From the NCBI GenBank assembly GCA_017506865.1, contig JAFCMP010000522.1, positions 496,001 to 560,000 on the forward strand: a DNA stretch of 64,000 nucleotides, written 5' to 3'. Shown here piece by piece: positions 56,700 to 64,000 of this stretch. Both the position numbers and the translations under genes were made by a program. The notes below the pieces were generated by a model. It was given only the letters and a program-made list of their open reading frames with translations. It did no database searches and was not told the origin of the DNA. Each line of letters begins with the position of its first letter. The first letter of the stretch is position 1. The stretch comes from Tribonema minus. Its lineage: Eukaryota; Sar; Xanthophyceae; Tribonematales; Tribonemataceae.

Positions 56700-59600
56700 C
56701 CAAGGCAGCTGCTAAACTTGCTTGCCTCCTAACATCCCCTTACATAGGCGAGCAAGCTGCTCAAGAGGGTCAGCATTTATTGCATCAACATACAAAGAGG
56801 GAAGCCCGCCTGCCTAGGCTAAACCTGCTTGCCTCCCGATACTGCCTTACACAGGTGAGCAAGCTGCTCAAGAGGTTCAGCATATATTTCATCAACACAC
56901 AAAGAGGGACGACCGCCTGCCTGCCTGCCTAGGCGCCTTCCATCCCCAAATCTTTTGGTCTGAGATAGTGCTATAGCGCAAAAGCAAAACGGCGCGTGTA
57001 CGACGCTCTCCTGATTTCTGTAAAGCATAAATATTCAACTTCACGTCTGATTATATTCAACCTCAGCTGTGCCGTCCACGAATCTTTAATGGTTTGCTGC
57101 CTTACACATCGAGCTGCATGTCTAGGCGCATAGGCAGCTGATAAACTTGCTGACCTCCTGATACTGCCTTACACAGCAAGCTGCATGTGTAGGCGCTTAG
57201 GCAGCTGCTAAACTTGCTGGCCTCCCGATACTGCCTACACAGGCGAGCCAAGGCAGCTGCTTAACTTGCTGGCCTCCTGATACTGCCTGCACAGGCGAGC
57301 TGCATGCCTAGGCGCCTAGGCAGCTGCTAACATTGCTGGCCTCCCGATACTACCTTACAAAGGCGAGCAAGCTGCTCAAGAGGTTCAGCATATATTGCAC
57401 TAACACACACCGAGGGACAGCCGCCTGCCTGCCTGCCTAGGCGCCTTCCATCCCCAAATCTTTTGGTCTGAGATAGTGCTATAGCGCAAAAGCAGAACGG
57501 CGCGTGTACGACGCTCTCCTGATTTCTGTAAAGCGTAACTATTCAACTTCACGTCTGATTATACTCAACCTCAGCTGTGCCGTCCACGAGTCTTTACTGG
57601 TTTACTGCCTTACACAGCAAGCTGCATGTGTAGGCGCTTAGGCAGCTGCTAAACTTGCTGGCCTCCCGATACTGCCTACACAGGCGAGCCAAGGCAGCTG
57701 CATAACTTGCTGGTCTCCTGATACTGCCTACACAGGCGAGCTGCATGCCAAGGCGCCTGGCAGCTGCTAAAATGGCTGGCCTCCCGATACTACCTAACAC
57801 AGGCGCGCAGGCTGCTCAAGAGGTTCAGCATATATTGCATTAACACAAAAAGAGGGACAGCCGCCTGCCTGCCTGCCTAGGCGCCTTCCATCCCCAAATC
57901 GTTTCGTCTGAGATAGTGCTATAGCGCAAAAGCAAAACGGCGCGTGTACGACGCTCTCCTGATTTCTGTAAAGCGTAAATATTCAACTTCAAGTCTGATT
58001 ATATTCAAACTCAACTGTGCCGTCCACGAATCTTTAATGGTTTACTGCCGTACACAGCGAGCTGCATGTCTAGGCGCATAGGCAGCTGATAAACTTGCTG
58101 ACCTCCCGATACTGCCTTACACAGCAAGCTGCATGTGTAGGCGCTTAGGCAGCTGCTAAACTTGCTGGCCTCCCGATACTGCCTTACACAGCGAGCTTCA
58201 TGCCTAGGCGCCTAGGCAGCTGCTAAACTTGCTTGCCTCCCGATACTGCCTTACACAGGCGAGCAAGCTGCTCAGGATGTTCAGCATATATTGCATCAAC
58301 ACACCAAGAGGGACAGCCGCCTGCCTGCCTGCCTAGGCGCCTTCCATCCCCAAGGGTCTGAGATAGTGCTATAGCGCAAAAGCAAAACGGCGCGTGTACG
58401 ACACTGTCCTGATTTCTGTAAAGCGTAAATATTCAACTTCAAGTCTGATTATATTCAAACTCAAGTGTGCCGTCCACAAATCTTTAATGGTTTACTGCCG
58501 TACACAGCGAGCTGCATGTCTAGGCGCATAGGCAGCTGATAAACTTGCTGACCTCCCGATACTGCCTTACACAGCAAGCTGCATGTAGGCGCTTAGGCAG
58601 CTGCTTAACTTGCTTGCCTTCCGATACTGCCTTACACAGCGAGCTTCATGCCTAGGCGCCTTGGCAGCTGCTAAACTTGCTTGCCTCCCGATACTACCTA
58701 ACACAGGCGCGCAGGCTGCTCAAGAGGTTCAGCATATATTGCATTAACACAAAAAGAGGGACAGCCGCCTGCCTGCCTGCCTAGGCGCCTTCCATCCCCA
58801 AATCGTTTCGTCTGAGATAGTGCTATAGGGCAAAAGCAAAACGGCGCGTGTACGACGCTCTCCTGATTTCTGTAAAGCGTAAATATTCAACTTCAAGTCT
58901 GATTATATTCAAACTCAACTGTGCCGTCCACGAATCTTTAATGGTTTACTGCCGTACACAGCGAGCTGCATGTCTAGGCGCATAGGCAGCTGATAAACTT
59001 GCTGACCTCCCGATACTGCCTTACACAGCAAGCTGCATGTGTAGGCGCTTAGGCAGCTGCTAAACTTGCTGGCCTCCCGATACTGCCTTACACAGCGAGC
59101 TTCATGCCTAGGCGCCTAGGCAGCTGCTAAACTTGCTTGCCTCCCGATACTGCCTTACACAGGCGAGCAAGCTGCTCAGGATGTTCAGCATATATTGCAT
59201 CAACACACCAAGAGGGACAGCCGCCTGCCTGCCTGCCTAGGCGCCTTCCATCCCCAAGGGTCTGAGATAGTGCTATAGCGCAAAAGCAAAACGGCGCGTG
59301 TACGACACTGTCCTGATTTCTGTAAAGCGTAAATATTCAACTTCAAGTCTGATTATATTCAAACTCAACTGTGCCGTCCACAAATCTTTAATGGTTTACT
59401 GCCGTACACAGCGAGCTGCATGTCTAGGCGCATAGGCAGCTGATAAACTTGCTGACCTCCCGATACTGCCTTACACAGCAAGCTGCATGTAGGCGCTTAG
59501 GCAGCTGCTTAACTTGCTTGCCTTCCGATACTGCCTTACACAGCGAGCTTCATGCCTAGGCGCCTTGGCAGCTGCTAAACTTGCTTGCCTCCCGATACTG

Positions 59601-59835
59601 CCTTACACAGGCGAGCAAGCTGCTCAGGATGTTCAGCATATATTGCATCAACACACCACGAGGGACGGCCGCCTGCCTGCCTGCCTAGGCGCCTTCCATC
59701 CCCAAATCTTTGGGTCTGAGATAGTGCTATAGCGCGAAAGCAAACCTGTGCGTGTACGACGCTCTCCTGATTTCTGTAAAGCGTAAATATTCAACTTCAA
59801 GTGTCAATTATATCCAATTTCAACTGTGCCATCTT
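56700..59835 (+). repeat. Satellite array with higher-order structure
   Basis: Units of about 440-510 bp start near 57081, 57589, 58029, 58489, 58933 and 59383 (AATCTTTAATGGTTTACTGC or variants). Partial units lie before. Each contains two to four sub-repeats of about 65 bp (AGGCAGCTGCTAAACTTGCT, CCTCCCGATACTGCCTTACA), a GCCTGCCTGCCTAGGCGCC segment and a reversed TTGAAGTTGAA-type module. Units at 58029 and 58489 match those at 58933 and 59383 almost base for base, including shared private variants, giving a period of about 900 bp. Confidence 0.9.
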
Positions 59836-60039
59836 CAAAGTTGAAATATGAGAACCTCAGAGCCTAGGACCTTGCCTAGAGGAAGTGCACTTTTGTGCCT
59901 TAAACACATGTAATGCTCAACCAAACCTGGTTCTGGCGGAGCCACAGGACTTTGTGATGGGTCAGATTTTGCAATAAGTTGTGGGCAGGAACCTTGTGAA
60001 CTAGCACTCACTTAGACAGGTCAGAGAGTTGAGAACCTC

Positions 60040-60350
60040 AGAGCCTTGGGGTGGGCTGGCTGGCCTCGGCTGGAATTAGTTCTGGAAGCGGTCGGAGCAC
60101 CTTGCACACAACACACGCACACACCTAGGGCGGGTGGGCTGGCTGGGCTCGGCTGGCTGGGCTCGGCTGGAATTAGTTCTAGAAGCGGTTGGAGCACCTT
60201 GCACACAACACACGCACACACCTAGGGCAGGTGGGCTGGCTGGGCTCGGCTGGAATTGGTTCTAGAAGTGGTTGGAGCACCTTGCACACAACACACGCAC
60301 ACACCTGATACGGATGGGCTGGCTGGGCTCGGCTGCGCAACATGTAGCAG
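60040..60350 (+). repeat. Tandem repeat, GGAGCACCTTGCACACAACACA units
   Basis: Three to four units of about 80-97 bp combine GGGCTGGCTGGGCTCGGCTG, GAATTAGTTCTAGAAGCGGT and CACACAACACACGCACACAC. The last part is an AC-rich microsatellite-like tract. Confidence 0.85.
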
Positions 60351-61128
60351 CAACACACACACCTAAATGTAGAACGTGTTTTGCTATGCCCGCTTTGGTG
60401 CACCAGTCTTTTGCACTTGCGCCATCCTCATTTCAGGCAGCACCACAAACCGTTTGAAATATGAGAACCTCAGAGACTTAGAGACTTAACATGTCTCGTG
60501 CTTGTGATTGCTTATAATAACAAGAACATTGCTCAGTGCTAAACCTGGTCCAGTAGACAGACCTTTACTGACCAGTCAATATGAGAATCTCACAGACCTC
60601 AAGTGTTTGAAATATGATAACCTCACACACTTCATACGCTACATGCCATTACTGCTCCTGATGTCTTATGAGAACATTGGAGCATGCGAGGCCAAAATAG
60701 CAGCCATAGTTGAACTTAATATAATTGACACTTGACGTTGAATATTTACGTTTTACAGAAATCACGAGAGCGTCGTACACTGCACATTTTGCTTTCGCGC
60801 TATAGAAACTATTTCAGATCAAAAGATTCGTGGACGGCACAATTGAACTGCTGCAACAAGCTTGTGGCCTCGCAACGCAACCGCAATGCACAGCAGGCAA
60901 AGTGAAGCATGCGAGGTGGATGTATCTGCACTGAGTATATTGTCAACGCCGATCGGTCACGTGCCCAGCAGCACTTCCACTCTAGTTAGCTGCACGAACA
61001 CCCCACGGCATACACACCACCCGACGGACGTCCTAGCCAACTTAGTGGTTGCTGCTCACACCGCATGTGCTTGGGCGCTACCTCCTCCACATCTGAGTCA
61101 GTCTCTTTGCGTGCCCTGCGACGCTCTT

Positions 61129-62157
61129 TTAGCGCCCTGTACCCCCTGAGCCCTGCTGCTGCGGTGCGGCAGTGATGCGGCCGCGCTTGGCCTGAGGAGC
61201 CAGAATGGGCAGTGCCGTGCGCCTGCCGCCAACATTAACCCCCCCTTCAATTGACACCTGCCCGTGCATCGCAGGCGGACCCAGTAGGCGGTTGACGAGA
61301 TTGTCTTGAAATGTCATCATGGCCTGCATGCGCACATGTTCTGCGTTCTGCATGCGCTCGAACATGTACTGTGCATTTTGCATCTGCCGCAGCGGCTGCT
61401 GCTGTGCCTGCTGCCACGCCTGCCACTGTTGCATTTGCACTACGTACTGCTGCTGCAAGGCTGTGGCGAGGGCCTCCGTGCGCGCTGCATCAGCACGTTA
61501 CATCTGGTCAAAGTACTGCTGCTGCATGTGCCACAGCTGCTGCTGTGTGACCGGTGGTACTGACAGGGGTGCCTCACCCATGTATCCGCCGCCTGGCGCT
61601 GATGCCGCTGCCGGCTGGGCCACACGCGTGCCTCGCGTGACCTGCGCTGAGAAGTCGCACATCTTGTCGTACGTCATGTCCGCTCCATGCAGCATGGATA
61701 GGTCGCGTCCTGCGTCTTGGTTGTACGCAGTAACGAATCTGGCGATGCTCGTGTCGAGCAGCTGTGCGCCGCGTGCGAGTGTCGTGGACGCAAGCTGATG
61801 GTGGCCCTGCTCCTCTTGCATCTTTGCTGCTGTGCAGATCGCAGTGGCGGTAGCATTCCTGAATGAGTAGATGCCGTACCGGTTGAGCGCTAGGTGAAGG
61901 CAGCCGAGCTCGTTGATGAAGTCGGTGTAATTGTCGATGTGGGCCTGCACGCTCTTGTTTCCAGGGAGACCCATCAGGACATGCGCGGGATCGTTCTTGA
62001 AGATAACCGCACGGAGCCTGCGGAGGATGAAGAGGATGACAATCATGGACCGGTGGAGCTCCAATGGCGCTGGTATCGTCACGTGCAGTGCACCGTTGGC
62101 GGCGTTGGCGCCGCTGTGAGAGGAGACCTGCTTCTTCTCCAGGGGCTTATTGATGAC
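61129..62157 (-). pseudogene. Two-part element ORF with Gln-rich tail, copy 2
   Basis: Counterpart of 27636-28664 on the other strand, with the same acceptor, frame, internal TAA (61500-61498) and Gln-rich continuation. The few amino-acid differences include GLPGNKSVQAHID against SLPGNKSVQVHID and QMQQW against QMKQW. The retained frame on both sides of the shared stop is noted under findings. Confidence 0.5.
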
Positions 62158-63620
62158 CTGCACAATAGGAGGTGGGTTCGTTTGGCTTGTGTAATCATTT
62201 TATGCTGTAAGGTACATTTTGTCACTGTGCCTGCAGGCCGCATGATACTCTGGTGCTATTAACACACACGGCATGTGCAACACTGCAAAGCGCGTCTAGT
62301 ACATTACTACAGTTCAGGTGCATCTGATGCACGCAAAAGTCAGTCTGGTAGGCTGTGGTGGTATCATTGTGTCACAAGCCAGCGTTACAGGGGCAGATGA
62401 TCATGTATCAAAAGGGTGTACATCCTGCAATGTTATACTATGACAGCAGCGCTGCAAAGCTTGTACGGTCGCACATATGATACAATGAGAGTCATGCTGT
62501 ACAAAGCGCTGAACTTAGACTGTCAGATGCTCATATGTCTAGAGATGGAACCGTGTATATGGTAGACTACCGTGCGCGTGAGGTGCTCATATATCAAGAG
62601 ATTTTACTGCACACAACCTTGTCAGGCACATTGCGCTGAACGCCACTTATCTCTTCAACATGCAAGCTATTGCTGAGTGCGTAGGTGCAAGCACGATCAG
62701 TTCTGCATCGGTGGCAGTGCATGTGACTGTGTTCATGATGGTGTACACATGCGTGACTTTGTGTATGGCTGGTCGCTGTTGAAGTTCAGAGCAATCATTG
62801 TGTATGGTATACTTAGTCACCTGCCATATGCAGCTGCGTGTTCATGGGCTTTCAGCGCCCCTTGTACGTCCTTATATACGGGTTATACGCCGATATATAC
62901 GCATATACGTTAACATTATACGGTGTACGGATATAAGAGTAGCGTCAGGCCAATGCGGCCAACATGCAGAGTAGCGTCAGGCCAACACGGCCAACGCGGA
63001 GAGTGGGGCGCTGGAGCGCCGGGGCGCGCAGTCGGAGTGCAGCTGGCGGTCGTGGCCGTGAGCAGCCCGGCCTTAAGCGGTTCGGCCTGGGCTACTGGTA
63101 GTTCGAGGTCAGATCTCTATAATAGGCAGCAATGGATCTGCCGTAGCACCACGCCAGTGCGCGAAGTGCTGCACTGAGAATGCACGGCACGTTGTGCGGT
63201 GCGTGCGAAACCGTCCGCAGAACCACCTGCAGTGCGCCAAGTGCTGCGCTGAAGAATTGAATGCGCGGCTGCCGTACACGCCACACGCGAGGAACCATCC
63301 GCAGCGTGCGCGAAGCAGGTTTTGAGGTCGCGGCGCGCTCCGAAGTGCCAGTGCGCAAAATGCTGCTCTGAAAATGCGCGGCACGCGCGGAGCATGCGGA
63401 ACCGTCCGCATTGCGCGATGTGCTGCGCTGAAAATGTGCGGTGCACACACAGGCGCGGTCCGCACAGCGCGAATGGGACCGTTTGCAGTGCGCGCGGAAC
63501 TGTCTTAAGCGCATGCCAGGGAACCATCTGCATCGGATGCAACAATCCCTTCCCCCTCCTGGGATGGTGCCATCCTCCGAGCACATGGGCTACCAAGGAA
63601 CCGCGTTTGCGCAAAACGCG

Positions 63621-63935
63621 CTAATGCAAGTCGGGGGGTCTCCGCCAAAGATAGCGCCATGGCGGCGCCAGTGTCTCATGCTGCGGCGCACTGCTCCGTA
63701 GCAGTGCTATTGCTGACTGCGCCAAAGTCGCATCCGCTCGTTGCACAGACTGTGAGGGATGATGACTGCTGTGCGGTGGCTGCCTGTGGCGCTCGTACTT
63801 GAGACGACCTGTCCCGTACACCGCCACCTGGAGTTGGGCTCTCAGGCTGACGTCGCTGGTTTCGCGTTCGGCGAGCTGACCGCGCTCCTCGGCGCCGTCA
63901 CACCTGTTTAGGGCGTGAATGTAAGCTGCCTCCAA
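63621..63935 (-). pseudogene. Coiled-coil ORF of the large element, copy 2
   Basis: Reads AAYIHALNRCDGAEERGQLA, LRAQLQVAVYGTGRLKYERH and ATLAQSAIALLRSSAPQHET. It stays open where copy 1 has TAG (CAG here), so it represents the less damaged form. It probably continues beyond the window edge upstream. Function is unknown. Confidence 0.45.
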
Positions 63936-64000
63936 TGCGGTAAGCCTGTCCTTAATTCTGTGTAGCTGCTCCGTCGGCGCTGCGGCTGTGGCTGCAGCCT

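Larger units (their letters stand above)
60578..64000 (-). mobile_element. Large repeated element, copy 2 (inverted, cut by window end)
   Basis: The reverse complement of 25804-29216 over its full visible length, with scattered substitutions and short indels. To the left, similarity continues from 60577 to about 60440, but with the repeat at window positions 195-330 rather than with copy 1. The tail therefore differs between copies. It ends at the window edge, so its far boundary is unknown. Confidence 0.9.

Noticed and set aside
2172-61500. Possible genetic-code change with TAA/TAG read as glutamine
   Set aside because: Several ORFs stay open across a TAA or TAG (near 2174, 17750, 22567, 25928, 28294, 55074), and one site is TAG in one copy but CAG in its duplicate (25927 versus 63.8 kb). 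However, the kinase gene uses only CAG/CAA for its many Gln codons and has no internal TAA or TAG. The broken copies also contain TGA and frameshifts. Ordinary decay by C-to-T change explains the data better.

Overview
This window looks like repeat-rich nuclear DNA of a eukaryotic microbe, most plausibly an alga. Four things point that way: introns are long with GT..AG ends, coding is sparse and alanine/glutamine rich, CAG/CTG tracts are common, and the transposon families are ones I associate with algal and protist genomes. I cannot name the species. I see no rRNA gene, no convincing tRNA and no CRISPR array. All assignments come from reading the sequence; no database search was run.

Layout: 1-560 is the tail of a dispersed repeat. 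1.9-3.0 kb holds a decayed Gln/Ala-rich ORF, 3.97-4.53 kb a TA-flanked MITE, and 4.9-5.2 kb an orphan exon. 5.4-7.0 kb is tandem and dispersed repeats. 7.5-9.4 kb is a decayed two-exon element gene, whose first exon recurs more intact at 55.8-56.3 kb on the other strand. 11.3-13.7 kb contains two copies of a 432-bp MITE, one of them sitting inside a tyrosine-recombinase-like gene. 14.1-20.3 kb carries three broken mobile-element genes on the minus strand: a second tyrosine recombinase, a retroviral-type (rve) integrase, and the C-terminal part of a retrotransposon protein with an R2-type endonuclease. 20.3-25.8 kb is mostly duplications and a TIR element. 25.8-29.2 kb and 60.6-64.0 kb are near-identical inverted copies of one large element. 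29.7-34.8 kb is repeats plus a small endonuclease-like gene. 35.0-36.4 kb is a decayed transposase-like gene on the minus strand.

The best-preserved gene is on the plus strand at about 37.35-49.63 kb. It has many exons, and the exon phases I could check are consistent. It encodes a coiled-coil N-terminus, a restriction-endonuclease-like domain (RPD...GEDK) and a protein-kinase-like domain (HGDLRWPNV, LIDLEG). This is the architecture of Crinkler-type REase-kinase proteins. One of its introns is built of telomere-like TTAGGG variants followed by the reverse complement.

From 49.6 to 60.5 kb there is a zinc-ribbon/HNH gene relic, dispersed repeats, a PIF/Harbinger transposase fragment beside a Fanzor (TnpB-like) fragment, and a 3-kb satellite array with a roughly 900-bp higher-order period. 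Apart from the kinase gene, nearly every recognisable ORF is frameshifted or interrupted, so the window is best read as a transposon graveyard surrounding one host-like gene.
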